Shown here in pieces: positions 34,703-42,912 of a DNA stretch of 64,000 nucleotides. Location: contig OX638344.1 of NCBI GenBank assembly GCA_951813555.1, positions 2,013,076-2,077,075 of the forward strand, written 5' to 3'. Under the pieces are notes generated by a model. That model worked only from the letters and a program-made list of their open reading frames with translations. It had not been told where the DNA came from and did no database searches. A program made the translations under genes and the position numbers. Origin of the DNA: an uncultured Acidimicrobiales bacterium (GTDB lineage Bacteria > Actinomycetota > Acidimicrobiia > Acidimicrobiales > Bin134). Each line of letters starts with the position of its first letter. Position 1 is the stretch's first letter.

Positions 34703-36415
34703 TTGAACGTTCGGGTTCTGACCGACGTTATCGGCATCGACAAGGAGTTCACCTACGCAGTCCCCGAAGGCTGGGCCGACGACCCTCGCTTCGGAGTGGG
34801 AGCCATGGTCCGGGTGGCATTGCATGGCCGTCGGGTGGGCGGCTGGATCACTGCGGTAGACGCGGCACCTCCCGAAGGTGTGGACCTCGCGCCGCTGGCC
34901 AAACTAAGCGGGCTGGGACCCGACCCGGGGATCATCGACCTTAGCGAGTGGGCTGCCTGGCGATGGGCCGGACGCCGGGTTCATTTCCTGCGGACTGCTT
35001 CGCCGTCTCGCATGGTGGCCGCCCTTCCCCGGTCCCGGCAATCGCGGCTGGTGCCTTCGGGAAACTATGCCGAATTGTTCGTGGGCAATGGTCGGACTCT
35101 GCGCTTGGGGCCTGCCGACGACCCCCTGCCCATCGCCATCGCCGCCGCGACCCGCGGCCAGGCGTTGGTGCTGGTACCGGACCACGACCGGGCCGACGAG
35201 CTGGTGCGGGGTCTAGGACGAGCCGGGGCTTGGGCGGTGCGCCATCCCGAGGGGTGGGCGTCGGCTGCGGCGGGGGCCACCGTGGTGGGCACCCAATCGG
35301 CCGCGTGGGTGCCCGCTCCCAATCTGGCCGCCGTGGTGGTGGTTGACGAGCATGACGAGTCTTACCGCTCGGAGGCCGCCCCGACCTGGAGCGGCCGGGA
35401 CGTCGCCATTGAGCGGGCTCGCCGAGCGGGTGTCCCCTGTGTTCTGCTGTCGCCGGTGCCGAGCCTGGAAGCACTGCGGTCCCAGTCCTTGCTGCGCCCG
35501 CCTCGGGGGGCAGAGCGCGACGGCTGGCCGCATGTAGAGGTGGTGGATCGCCGGAGCGAGGATCCAGGACGGGCCGGGCTTTATTCCCCTGCGCTGGTGA
35601 ATGCGCTGCGCGACGGGGGCCGGATGGCCTGCGTGCTGAACCGGCCGGGCCGCTCGTTATTGTTGGCCTGCCGAGTGTGCGGCGAGCTAGCTGTCTGCAC
35701 CGAGTGCGGTTCGTCCATGCGCCAGGGCGATGAAGGGCGATTGCAGTGCCGGGCCGGAGACCATACCCGCCCGCTGGTGTGCGCCGACTGCGGCAGCACG
35801 GGGATGAAGAACCTTAGGGCCGGGGTGAAACGGGTCCGCGAGGAGGTAGAGGCGCTGGCCCGGACCCCGGTGGCCGAGGTCACCGGCAGCGGCTATGCCG
35901 GACCGGCCACTGCCCGGATTGTGGTTGGCACCGAAGCAGTGCTGCACCTGGGGCGTCCTTTCGACGTGGTTGCCTTCTTGGAATTCGACCAAGAGCTGCT
36001 TGCCCCCCGATTCCGAGCTCGTGAGCAGGCGCTGGCCCTCATTGCCCGAGCTGCCCGAATCACCGGCCCCCGCACTTCCGGGGGGCGCATCCTGCTCCAG
36101 ACGCGCCTGCCCGACGACCCCGCGGTGGTGGCCGCGTTCCGGGCCGACCCGGCGCTGTTGGCCCGCTCCGAGCGAGATCGCCGCCAAGAGCTGAGCCTGC
36201 CCCCCTACGGTGCCATCGCCGTTGTGTCCGGCCCGGCCGCGCCGGAGTTCATGGAGCGACTCGGCAATCCTCTGGGCATCCGCATCGCCCCCGACCCCGA
36301 TGGGCAGTTCTTCCTGCGTTCCTCCGACTACGACACCCTCTGCGCCGCCCTGGCCGCCGTAGAGCGCCCCCCTGGCCGCCTCCGCATCGACGTAGACCCC
36401 ATCAGAGCGATTTAG
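34703..36415 (+). CDS. priA: PriA-like primosomal protein without ATPase motifs (actinobacterial type)
   Basis: 570 residues. The N-terminal DNA-binding part VRVLTDVIGIDKEFTYAVPEG (about 3-23) is PriA-like. The helicase region is degenerate: there is no Walker A G-x-x-x-x-GK-T, and the Walker B box is VVVVDEHDESYRSE instead of DEEH. The zinc-binding part is kept: CRVCGELAVCTECGSSM and later CRAGDH and CADCGSTG. RQELSLPPYGAIA is the family C-terminal motif. PriA normally restarts stalled replication forks; actinobacterial members are thought not to be helicases and may act in fork binding only. TTG 34703 is the only sensible start, 11 nt after metK, with no clear ribosome-binding site. Confidence 0.88.
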   Translation: MNVRVLTDVIGIDKEFTYAVPEGWADDPRFGVGAMVRVALHGRRVGGWITAVDAAPPEGVDLAPLAKLSGLGPDPGIIDLSEWAAWRWAGRRVHFLRTASPSRMVAALPRSRQSRLVPSGNYAELFVGNGRTLRLGPADDPLPIAIAAATRGQALVLVPDHDRADELVRGLGRAGAWAVRHPEGWASAAAGATVVGTQSAAWVPAPNLAAVVVVDEHDESYRSEAAPTWSGRDVAIERARRAGVPCVLLSPVPSLEALRSQSLLRPPRGAERDGWPHVEVVDRRSEDPGRAGLYSPALVNALRDGGRMACVLNRPGRSLLLACRVCGELAVCTECGSSMRQGDEGRLQCRAGDHTRPLVCADCGSTGMKNLRAGVKRVREEVEALARTPVAEVTGSGYAGPATARIVVGTEAVLHLGRPFDVVAFLEFDQELLAPRFRAREQALALIARAARITGPRTSGGRILLQTRLPDDPAVVAAFRADPALLARSERDRRQELSLPPYGAIAVVSGPAAPEFMERLGNPLGIRIAPDPDGQFFLRSSDYDTLCAALAAVERPPGRLRIDVDPIRAI

Positions 36416-37007
36416 CCCGAATCTCCAGGATTCGGTAGGCCCGGCGGGAGCTGAGCCGGGTGGTGGGCCAGCCTTGCTGGTTGAGCCAGCGGGCCAGCGA
36501 ATCGGAGCCCAGGTTCTTGTTGACCACCAGATAGGCCTGTCCACCGTCGGCCAAGCGCCCCAGCCATTGGGCGAGCACCTCATGGAGAGCAGCCTTGCCG
36601 ATGCGGATGGGCGGATTGGAGTAGATGGCGGCGAAGTGCACATCGGGGGGCACCTCGTCGGGATGGCACACGGTGGCATCGGGTCGGCCATGGCGATCCA
36701 GGTTGGCCCGGCACAGCTCCAGGGCTCGGGCGTTCACGTCCACCGCCCACAGGGGGGCTTGAGGCGCCCACTGGCCCAGCGCCACCGCAATAGGGCCATA
36801 GCCGCAGCCCAGGTCCAGCAGCGGCCCGTCTTGGGGCGGTCGGGGGGCTTCAGCCAGCAGGTAGCGGGTGCCGAAGTCCACCTCGTCGGCCGCGAACACC
36901 CCCCTGTCGGTGGCCAGCTCTGCATTCAGATCCCCGGCCCGCAAACCGACCGTTCCCGGTCTTCGCTTCCCGCCGGGTGAGGCGCTGAAGTAATGCGAGT
37001 CGCCCAC
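36402..37007 (-). CDS. Class I SAM-dependent methyltransferase (RsmC/MTS-like)
   Basis: 201 residues from GTG 37007. Motif I is LLDLGCGYGPIAVALG (about residues 58-73) and the catalytic-loop motif is YSNPPIRIG (about 126-134). The SNPP motif and size place it with RsmC-like small methyltransferases that act on guanine N2 of rRNA, or close relatives. The start is chosen at VGDSHYF, typical of the family's HYF-S opening; the longer frame upstream runs back into def and is a shadow. It is divergent from def, separated by 22 bp. Confidence 0.85.
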   Translation of the reverse strand: MGDSHYFSASPGGKRRPGTVGLRAGDLNAELATDRGVFAADEVDFGTRYLLAEAPRPPQDGPLLDLGCGYGPIAVALGQWAPQAPLWAVDVNARALELCRANLDRHGRPDATVCHPDEVPPDVHFAAIYSNPPIRIGKAALHEVLAQWLGRLADGGQAYLVVNKNLGSDSLARWLNQQGWPTTRLSSRRAYRILEIRAKSL

Positions 37008-37017
37008 GGATTGACGG

Positions 37018-37023
37018 TAACCT
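37018..37023 (+). promoter_or_regulatory. Candidate -10 element of def (TAACCT)
   Basis: TAACCT lies exactly 6 nt before GTG 37030 in the 22-bp divergent gap, matching the leaderless pattern. Confidence 0.4.
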
Positions 37024-37029
37024 GAAACG

Positions 37030-37563
37030 GTGGCCCCACTGCGGATAAGGGTGTATGGCGACCCGGTGTTGCGGCGCGTGGCTGATGATGTGACCGACAT
37101 CGACGGGGCCATGGCTGATCTGTGCCAGGAGATGTTCACGGCCATGTACGAGGCCCCCGGTATCGGGCTGGCCGCTCCGCAGGTGGGGGTGTCCCAGCGG
37201 TTCTTCGTGTACGACTTCGGCGATGGCCCCGGCGTGCTGGTCAACCCCGAGATCAGCGAGAGCGACGGCGAGTGGACCTACAACGAGGGGTGCCTGTCGG
37301 TGCCCGAGCTGTCGTGGGAGATCGTCCGCCCCCGTAGAATCCATTTGAAGGCGCACGACCTGGATGGCAAGGAGGTGAGCCTCGAGGCCGAGGATCTCGA
37401 AGCCCGTCTGTTCCAGCACGAGCTGGACCATCTAGAGGGCAAGATCCTGCTCGACTACCTGGATGAGGACCAGCGCCGCGAGGCCAAGCGCATTCTGCGC
37501 CAGCGGGCGATGGGCGGGCCGAGCCTTCCCCCCAGCACTGGCGACGGGCTGTCGCTGCCGTGA
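37030..37563 (+). CDS. def: Peptide deformylase
   Basis: Metallohydrolase that removes the formyl group from the N-terminal Met of nascent proteins. 177 residues. The three family motifs are GIGLAAPQVG (about 45-54), EGCLSVPEL with the metal Cys (about 87-95) and QHELDHLEGKIL with two metal His and the catalytic Glu (about 130-141). GTG 37030 is the start and TAACCT lies 6 nt upstream. fmt, whose product puts the formyl group on, is the next gene. Confidence 0.97.
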   Translation: MAPLRIRVYGDPVLRRVADDVTDIDGAMADLCQEMFTAMYEAPGIGLAAPQVGVSQRFFVYDFGDGPGVLVNPEISESDGEWTYNEGCLSVPELSWEIVRPRRIHLKAHDLDGKEVSLEAEDLEARLFQHELDHLEGKILLDYLDEDQRREAKRILRQRAMGGPSLPPSTGDGLSLP

Positions 37564-37596
37564 TCGATTCCTTGCTGTTGGCGGGCTGGAATTGCC

Positions 37597-38478
37597 GTGA
37601 TCGACCCGCCGGCTGAAGTTCGCCGGCTCGTATACCTCGGCACTCCTACGGAGTCTGCGCCGTTCTTGGACGCACTGGACGCGGCTGGCTTCGACGTGGT
37701 TCTGGCGGTGACCCGGCCCGACAAGCGCCGAGGGAGGCGGGCCGATCCCACACCTAGCCCGGTGAAGGCCACGGCGCAGAGCCTGGGCATCCCGGTTTCC
37801 TCCGAGGTGGACAACGTGCTGGACGCCGATGCCGATCTCGGCGTGGTGGTGGCCTTTGGGCACATCATCAAGCCCCACGTGCTCGACCGGCTGGCCATGG
37901 TGAATGTCCACTTCTCGCTGTTGCCCCGGTGGAGAGGGGCGGCCCCGGTGGAGAGGGCCATCTTGGCCGGGGACCAGACCACCGGGGCGTGCCTCATGGA
38001 AGTGGCCGAGGGGCTCGACACCGGCCGGGTTTACCGCCGAGTCGAAGTGCCCATCGCTCCCGACGCCACCGCGGCCTCGCTGCGAGTCCAACTGGTCGAT
38101 GCCGCGGTGCCCATGTTGGTCGGCGCGCTGCGTGAGGGCTTGGGCAGGCCCGAACCCCAGCAGGGCGAGCCGGTCTATGCCGCAAAGATCACCCGAGACG
38201 AACTGCGCCTTGGCTGGGAACATCCCGCGGAGCTTTTGCACCGACAAGTGAGGGTCGGAGGGGCATGGACGACGTGGAAGGGCAAGACCCTGAAGATTTG
38301 GTCCGCTTATCCCGCAGAGGGATCCCAGCCGCCGGGGGAGCTCGACGGTTCCCTTGTCGGTACTGGCGACGGCCAGTTTCGCTTGGTTGAAGTGCAAGCC
38401 GAGGGCAGGTCGCGGCAAGCCGCCGAGGACTGGCTCCGGGGGGCCCGTCCCGCTCCTGGCGACCGGCTTGGATCGTGA
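37597..38478 (+). CDS. fmt: Methionyl-tRNA formyltransferase
   Basis: Formylates Met-tRNAi to start protein synthesis. 293 residues. The catalytic block NVHFSLLPRWRGAAPVERAI (about 106-125) has the Asn and His, and the Asp is in LAGDQTTGACLM (about 126-137). The C-terminal OB-type domain follows from about residue 205. A GTG start at 37597 and VRRLVYLGTPTESAPFLDAL near the N-terminus fit the family. The stop overlaps rsmB by GTGA (38475-38478). It is a little shorter than most relatives, mainly in the C-terminal domain. Confidence 0.95.
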   Translation: MIDPPAEVRRLVYLGTPTESAPFLDALDAAGFDVVLAVTRPDKRRGRRADPTPSPVKATAQSLGIPVSSEVDNVLDADADLGVVVAFGHIIKPHVLDRLAMVNVHFSLLPRWRGAAPVERAILAGDQTTGACLMEVAEGLDTGRVYRRVEVPIAPDATAASLRVQLVDAAVPMLVGALREGLGRPEPQQGEPVYAAKITRDELRLGWEHPAELLHRQVRVGGAWTTWKGKTLKIWSAYPAEGSQPPGELDGSLVGTGDGQFRLVEVQAEGRSRQAAEDWLRGARPAPGDRLGS

Positions 38479-39611
38479 GCCGCATCCAATCAGGATCGGC
38501 GTCGAACAACGCTCGAGCCGTCGCCGCCAAGCTGCTCGACCGCATAGAATCCGACTCCGCCTACGCCAATCTGGTTCTGGCCTCGGCCAAGCTGCCCGAG
38601 CTCGACGCATCCCTCATCACCGAACTGGTCTACGGGGTTACCCGCATGCGCCGGGCACTCGACCACCTAATCGACGGCTTTGTGTCCGACCCGCCCAACC
38701 TCACCACCCGCAACCTGCTGCGGATCGGGGCCTACCAGCTCCACATGATGGCCACCCCGGCCTATGCCGCGGTGAGCGAGACAGTCCAAGCCGCGCCCCG
38801 CCGCCAACGAGGATTCGTCAACGCCGTGCTGCGCCGGGTGGCTGATCTGGAGGCTGTCTGGCCTACCGAGGCGGCCAGGCTGAGCTATCCCGATTGGCTG
38901 GTAGAGCGCCTCGAACAAGACCTCGGCGCTGACGATGCCCGCGCTGCACTGGAGCAGATGAACCGTGCGGCCCCGGTCACTACCCGATCCGACGGCTATA
39001 TCCAGGATCAAGCGTCGCAATGGGTGGCCGCGTTGATTGGGGCTCAGCCGGGGGAGCGGGTGCTGGACATGTGCGCCGGCCCGGGCGGCAAGGCCACCGC
39101 GTTGCCCGCCAATTCGACAACCGTTTTCGCTGCTGACCTCCGCCGCCATCGGGCATCGCTGGTCGCGGCAAACGCGGCCAAGACTTCTGCTTCGCTGGCG
39201 GGAGTGGTGGTGGCCGATGGCCGCTATCCGCCGTTTCGCCCCAAGACATTCCACCGGGTGCTGTTAGACGCTCCTTGTTCGGGGCTGGGTGTGTTGGGAC
39301 GGCGGGCCGACGCCCGTTGGCGGATAGAACCCGACGACGTGGATGAACTGGCCTGCCTCCAGGCCGAGCTGGTCCGGTCCGCGTTCGACCTGGTACGACC
39401 GGGGGGAGTGGTGATCTACAGCGTTTGCACCATGACCGCGGCCGAAACTACGGCCATCGATGACATGGTGGCCCGAGAGCACTCCGATGCCGTTGCTGTA
39501 CCCATCGGGGACCCCCGCTGGCGCTCCCATGCCCGCGGTGGCCTCGTCCTCCCCCAAGACCACAACACAGATGGAATGTTCGTCGTCATCTACAAAACCC
39601 CGGACAGATAG
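38475..39611 (+). CDS. rsmB: 16S rRNA (cytosine967-C5)-methyltransferase
   Basis: 378 residues. An N-terminal NusB-like RNA-binding domain (ARAVAAKLLDRIESDSAYAN, about 13-32, and LITELVYGVTRMRRALDHLI) precedes the methyltransferase domain. SAM motif VLDMCAGPGGKATAL (about 195-209), catalytic motif IV LLDAPCSGLGVLGR (about 255-268) and motif VI VIYSVCTMTAAET (about 313-325), with the two expected Cys. fmt-rsmB is a very common order. The GTG start overlaps the fmt stop. Confidence 0.95.
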   Translation: MSRIQSGSASNNARAVAAKLLDRIESDSAYANLVLASAKLPELDASLITELVYGVTRMRRALDHLIDGFVSDPPNLTTRNLLRIGAYQLHMMATPAYAAVSETVQAAPRRQRGFVNAVLRRVADLEAVWPTEAARLSYPDWLVERLEQDLGADDARAALEQMNRAAPVTTRSDGYIQDQASQWVAALIGAQPGERVLDMCAGPGGKATALPANSTTVFAADLRRHRASLVAANAAKTSASLAGVVVADGRYPPFRPKTFHRVLLDAPCSGLGVLGRRADARWRIEPDDVDELACLQAELVRSAFDLVRPGGVVIYSVCTMTAAETTAIDDMVAREHSDAVAVPIGDPRWRSHARGGLVLPQDHNTDGMFVVIYKTPDR

Positions 39612-39622
39612 CCTGACCAGCA

Positions 39623-40111
39623 ATGGCTGACCATGAGACCGCGGGATTGGCGGCAAAAGTGCTTACTGTGTCCGACGGCGTGATCGCCGGCACCCGCCAA
39701 GACGGCTCGGGCGACGCCCTAGTAGGGCTATTGGCCAGCGAGGGCTACCAGGTGGCCGACCGCCGGGCCGTTGAGGACGGCGTCGAGTCGGTGCGCGACG
39801 CCCTGTTAGGGATGTCCGACGGCTTCGCCGGCCTCATCGTTACCACCGGGGGAACCGGCTTCGGCCCCCGGGACCTCACTCCGGAGGGCACCGCCGCGGT
39901 GCTGGAGCGCCGGGCCGACGGCTTGGCCGAGGCTGCTCGGCTAGTGAGCCCGTTCGGGCGCTTGTCCCGAGCCATCGCCGGCACCAGGGGTATGGCGCTG
40001 GTCGTGAACCTGCCCGGCTCGCCCAAAGGGTCGGTGGAGTGCCTGGGCGCGGTGCTCGACGTTATCCCCCATGCCCTGCGCCTGCTGGCCGACGAGCCGA
40101 CCGAGCATTGA
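39623..40111 (+). CDS. Molybdopterin adenylyltransferase-like protein (MogA/MoaB family)
   Basis: 162 residues. The MoCF-binding fold is seen in KVLTVSDGVIAGTRQDGSGD (about 11-30), the motif GLIVTTGGTGFGPRDLTPE (about 73-91) and the C-terminal ALVVNLPGSPKGSVECL (about 127-143). MogA adenylates molybdopterin before molybdenum insertion. The only molybdoenzyme in the window is the CO/xanthine dehydrogenase-type complex at 55.6-59.4 kb, which would need the cofactor. It sits between rsmB and ribD; whether it is MogA or MoaB cannot be settled by eye. Confidence 0.9.
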   Translation: MADHETAGLAAKVLTVSDGVIAGTRQDGSGDALVGLLASEGYQVADRRAVEDGVESVRDALLGMSDGFAGLIVTTGGTGFGPRDLTPEGTAAVLERRADGLAEAARLVSPFGRLSRAIAGTRGMALVVNLPGSPKGSVECLGAVLDVIPHALRLLADEPTEH

Positions 40112-40137
40112 ACTCCAGTCCGCGTCGACAAGATCAG

Positions 40138-41118
40138 ATGATGGATCTGGCCTTGGAGGCAGCTCGCTCGTGCCGGTTGGTGACGTCGCCCAACCCGTGG
40201 GTGGGGTGCGTGATCGATGCGACAGACGGCCAGTTCCTCGGGGCCACGTCGCCGCCGGGCGGCAACCATGCCGAGATCAACGCCTTGGAAGCTGCTGGCC
40301 AGCGAGCCGAGGGCGCCGACCTCTACACCACGCTGGAACCCTGCAACCACCAGGGCCGTACCGGGCCGTGCACCGATGCCGTCATAGCTGCGGGGGTCGC
40401 TCGGGTAGTCGTTGCCATCGAAGATCCTGATCGCGCGGTTTGCGGACAGGGCATTTCCGCGCTCCGAGAAGCCGGCATAGAGGTAGAAGTGGGAGTGAGA
40501 GCCGATGAAGTTGCCGATCTGCTGGCCCCATATCTGAAGCACCGTCGTACAGGATTTCCCTGGGTCGTGCTCAAGCTGGCCGCTTCGCTGGACGGCCGAA
40601 TTGCGGCCCCTGATGCCACCAGCCGGTGGATCACCGGCCCAGAGGCCCGAATCGACGCTCACCGGCTTCGAGCCGAGAGCGACGCGGTGCTGGTGGGGGC
40701 GGGCACAATTCGCGCCGACAATCCCTCTCTCACGGTGCGCGATTGGCAGCCGCCCTCTGGCGTCACTCCCCGCACCGGCCAACCGCAGCGGATCGTGCTG
40801 GGCACAGTCCCGGCCGACGCTCGCGTTCACCCCGCACTGGAGATGGATGGCCCGCTGGAGCAGGTGCTCGGCGAACTGGGGGAGCGGGGGGTGATCCAGC
40901 TCCTCGTCGAGGGGGGTGCGACCACCGCGGCCGCCTTCCACCGGGCCGGCTTGGTGGACCACTACGCCGTTTATCTGGCCCCGGCTCTGTTCGGCGGCGA
41001 AGACGGCCGTCCGATGTTCGCCGGACCAGGGGCGGCCACGGTCTCAGACGTGTGGCGAGGCGAGATCCACGCGGTGACCCAGCTTGGATCTGATCTGCGT
41101 ATCGACCTACGGCCCTGA
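40138..41118 (+). CDS. ribD: Bifunctional riboflavin deaminase-reductase RibD
   Basis: Deaminates and then reduces the pyrimidine intermediate of riboflavin synthesis. 326 residues from ATG 40138; a TTG at 40108 overlapping the previous stop is an alternative start. The deaminase half has zinc motif NHAEINALEAAG (about 42-53) and LEPCNHQGRTGPCTDAVI (about 67-84). The reductase half includes LKLAASLDGRIAAPDATSRW (about 144-163), SDAVLVGAGTIRADNPSLTVRD and LLVEGGATTAAAFHRAG. No other rib genes are beside it. Confidence 0.94.
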   Translation: MMDLALEAARSCRLVTSPNPWVGCVIDATDGQFLGATSPPGGNHAEINALEAAGQRAEGADLYTTLEPCNHQGRTGPCTDAVIAAGVARVVVAIEDPDRAVCGQGISALREAGIEVEVGVRADEVADLLAPYLKHRRTGFPWVVLKLAASLDGRIAAPDATSRWITGPEARIDAHRLRAESDAVLVGAGTIRADNPSLTVRDWQPPSGVTPRTGQPQRIVLGTVPADARVHPALEMDGPLEQVLGELGERGVIQLLVEGGATTAAAFHRAGLVDHYAVYLAPALFGGEDGRPMFAGPGAATVSDVWRGEIHAVTQLGSDLRIDLRP

Positions 41119-41166
41119 ATTGTCGGAGATTCAGTATTTGAGCCAAGAACCCGCAATGCAGCCCGG

Positions 41167-41172
41167 TAGCGT
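41167..41172 (+). promoter_or_regulatory. Candidate -10 element of hisG (TAGCGT)
   Basis: TAGCGT lies exactly 6 nt before ATG 41179 and no ribosome-binding site is seen, matching the leaderless pattern. Confidence 0.45.
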
Positions 41173-41178
41173 TGAGAC

Positions 41179-42054
41179 ATGCTCTCTTTGGTTTTGCCCA
41201 AGGGGTCGCTGGAAAAGGCGACCTTGGAGCTCTTCGACGCCGCCGACATCCCTGTCCATCGCAGCTCGGAAGTGGCCTACAAGGGGACGATCAACGACCC
41301 TCGCATCAGCCAAGTCCGCATCCTCCGCCCCCAGGAGATTCCCCGGTATGTAGCCGATGGGCTGTTCGATTTGGGCATAACCGGGCGCGACTGGGTGGCG
41401 GAGACGGGCAGCGATGTGGTGTCGCTGGGCAAGCTCCAATACTCCAAGAACACCGCACGGCCGATTCGAATGGTGTTGGCGGTGCCCGGCGACTCGCCGT
41501 GGGGCTCAGCCGAGGATCTTCCCCAAGGGGTGAAGATCTCCAGCGAGTACCCCGCGTTGACCAAGCAGTTCTTCGACGAGTTGGGAATCGAGGCTGACAT
41601 CGCCTTGTCATATGGGGCCACCGAGGCCAAGGCCCCCGACATCGTGGACGCAGTGGTGGAGATCACCGAGACCGGCCGGGCGCTGCGGGCCGCCGGTCTC
41701 AAGATCATCCACACCATTCTCACGTCCCACACCGAGTTGGTGGCCAATCCGGCCAGCTATGCCGACCCCGAGCGCCGCCACGCCATGGAGCAGATCCACA
41801 CCCTATTGGGCGGGGTGCTGGAGGCCAGGGGCAAGGTGCTGGTCAAGATGAACGTGCCGGCCGCCAGCTTGGACAAAGTCATCGACCTGCTGCCGTCCAT
41901 GAAAGCGCCCACGGTCAACGAGCTGTTCGGGGGCCATGGCTACGCGGTGGAGACGGTGGTGCCTAAGATCGACATCAATGTCTTGATTCCCGACCTGCGC
42001 GACGCCGGGGCCAGCGACATCATCGAACTGCCTCTGGCCAAGATCGTCCATTGA
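41179..42054 (+). CDS. hisG: ATP phosphoribosyltransferase (long form HisG)
   Basis: First step of histidine synthesis, joining ATP and PRPP. 291 residues, so the long form with its own C-terminal regulatory ACT-like domain (from about residue 205: VKMNVPAASLDKVIDLLPSM and LFGGHGYAVETVVPKIDINV). The catalytic part starts LSLVLPKGSLEKATLELFDA (2-21) and has DLGITGRDWVAETG and the PRPP motif region ADIVDAVVEITETGRALRAAG. Long HisG needs no HisZ and is usually feedback-inhibited by histidine. No other his genes lie in the window. A leaderless start is suggested. Confidence 0.94.
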   Translation: MLSLVLPKGSLEKATLELFDAADIPVHRSSEVAYKGTINDPRISQVRILRPQEIPRYVADGLFDLGITGRDWVAETGSDVVSLGKLQYSKNTARPIRMVLAVPGDSPWGSAEDLPQGVKISSEYPALTKQFFDELGIEADIALSYGATEAKAPDIVDAVVEITETGRALRAAGLKIIHTILTSHTELVANPASYADPERRHAMEQIHTLLGGVLEARGKVLVKMNVPAASLDKVIDLLPSMKAPTVNELFGGHGYAVETVVPKIDINVLIPDLRDAGASDIIELPLAKIVH

Positions 42055-42275
42055 GGCTGACTGCGCTGGGAACTCCACTTGCCGGCCGCGTGGCGAGCTT
42101 CGACGACGCCACCGGCTGGGGAGTGATTGCCGCCGACGGCGGCACCGAATACCCCTTCCATTGCACCGCGATCGCCGACGGCACCCGCAGCATCGAGGCG
42201 GAGACCCAGGTGACTTTCTGGTTGGCGCCCGGCCACCGGGGCGTGTGGGAGGCGGCCGGGGTTGCCTCCCTCTAG
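42051..42275 (+). CDS. Cold-shock-domain-like small protein
   Basis: 74 residues starting at TTG 42051, overlapping the hisG stop (TTGA). AGRVASFDDATGWGVIAADG (about 11-30) and TQVTFWLAPGHRGVWEAAGV (second half) fit the OB-fold cold-shock pattern of GxVxxFDxxxGxGxI followed by VxFxxxxG. Such domains bind single-stranded nucleic acids. The usual aromatic FVH motif is changed to YPFHCTAI. The stop codon shares CTAG with that of the convergent DUF1844-like gene. Role unknown. Confidence 0.75.
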   Translation: MRLTALGTPLAGRVASFDDATGWGVIAADGGTEYPFHCTAIADGTRSIEAETQVTFWLAPGHRGVWEAAGVASL

Positions 42276-42748
42276 ACCTCGGAGCCTTCGCTGTCGCCCT
42301 CCTCGCCGTCTACGGCCCCCTGTTCAGCCTGTTCGACGGCCCGTGACACCTGCACGAACGCCATGCGGATCTGATGTAGGGCCTCATTGAGGGTGGCCTC
42401 GTGCTCGCCGAGTCGGCCCTCCATCCCCTCCACCAGCGCGCCGAGGGCGTCGATGGCCAGCCGGGACTCTCCCAAGTTGGGCGGCTGCTGGCTGAGATGG
42501 ATGGCTCCCAGCTCATAGAGGCCCATGGCATGGTTGCCCACCACCACCGACGCCGGGGTGTTGGCGATCTGCTCTCGGGCGTCGGTCAACTGCTGGGCTA
42601 ACTCCTCGGCCTGGGCCCGCTCCTCGTCGCTCAGCCCGGCCAGCGGGTCTTCTTGTTGTCCGGGAGAATCCTCTGGCGGAGGGGTTCCAGAACCCTTGCG
42701 GCCGTCGTCTACCGGTATCTCGCCTCCAGGCGTCCACAGTGTGCTCAT
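42272..42748 (-). CDS. DUF1844-like protein
   Basis: 158 residues. The central part, VVVGNHAMGLYELGAIHLSQ and ESRLAIDALGALVEGMEGRL, then LNEALHQIRMAFVQVSRA, has the helical pattern of DUF1844 proteins, which are often encoded near infC-rpmI-rplT. The N-terminus (DDGRKGSGTPPPEDSPGQQE) and C-terminus (EGDSEGSEV) are acidic and likely disordered. No function is established. It diverges from infC and ends tail-to-tail with the cold-shock-like gene. Confidence 0.75.
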   Translation of the reverse strand: MSTLWTPGGEIPVDDGRKGSGTPPPEDSPGQQEDPLAGLSDEERAQAEELAQQLTDAREQIANTPASVVVGNHAMGLYELGAIHLSQQPPNLGESRLAIDALGALVEGMEGRLGEHEATLNEALHQIRMAFVQVSRAVEQAEQGAVDGEEGDSEGSEV

Positions 42749-42803
42749 TGTCTTTCCTTGGCTCCTTTTTGCCTCGTCTGGCGTGATTGTCCCCTAACGC
42801 TGA

Positions 42804-42809
42804 TACTGT
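42804..42809 (+). promoter_or_regulatory. Candidate -10 element of the infC operon (TACTGT)
   Basis: TACTGT at 42804-42809 would start a leader of about 70 nt before the short upstream frame. ACCCCG (42811-42816) can pair with CGGGGT (42834-42839) to give a hairpin at the very 5' end of that transcript. Confidence 0.35.
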
Positions 42810-42885
42810 TACCCCGCAACTTCGGTGCGCAAACGGGGTGCAATAAATCCCAGCGTGCCAACCCCAATAGTCGAGAGAGAGGAAC

Positions 42886-42906
42886 ATGCGCATTGCAGAG
42901 CGGTGA
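42886..42906 (+). CDS. Six-codon reading frame MRIAER immediately upstream and in frame with infC
   Basis: ATG 42886 is preceded by AGAGAGAGG, the strongest ribosome-binding site in the region. It reads MRIAER and stops at TGA 42904-42906, in the infC frame, 6 nt before a possible ATA start of infC. It could be a leader peptide or the true infC start cut by a stop codon. Confidence 0.5.
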   Translation: MRIAER

Positions 42907-42912
42907 TCGGCC

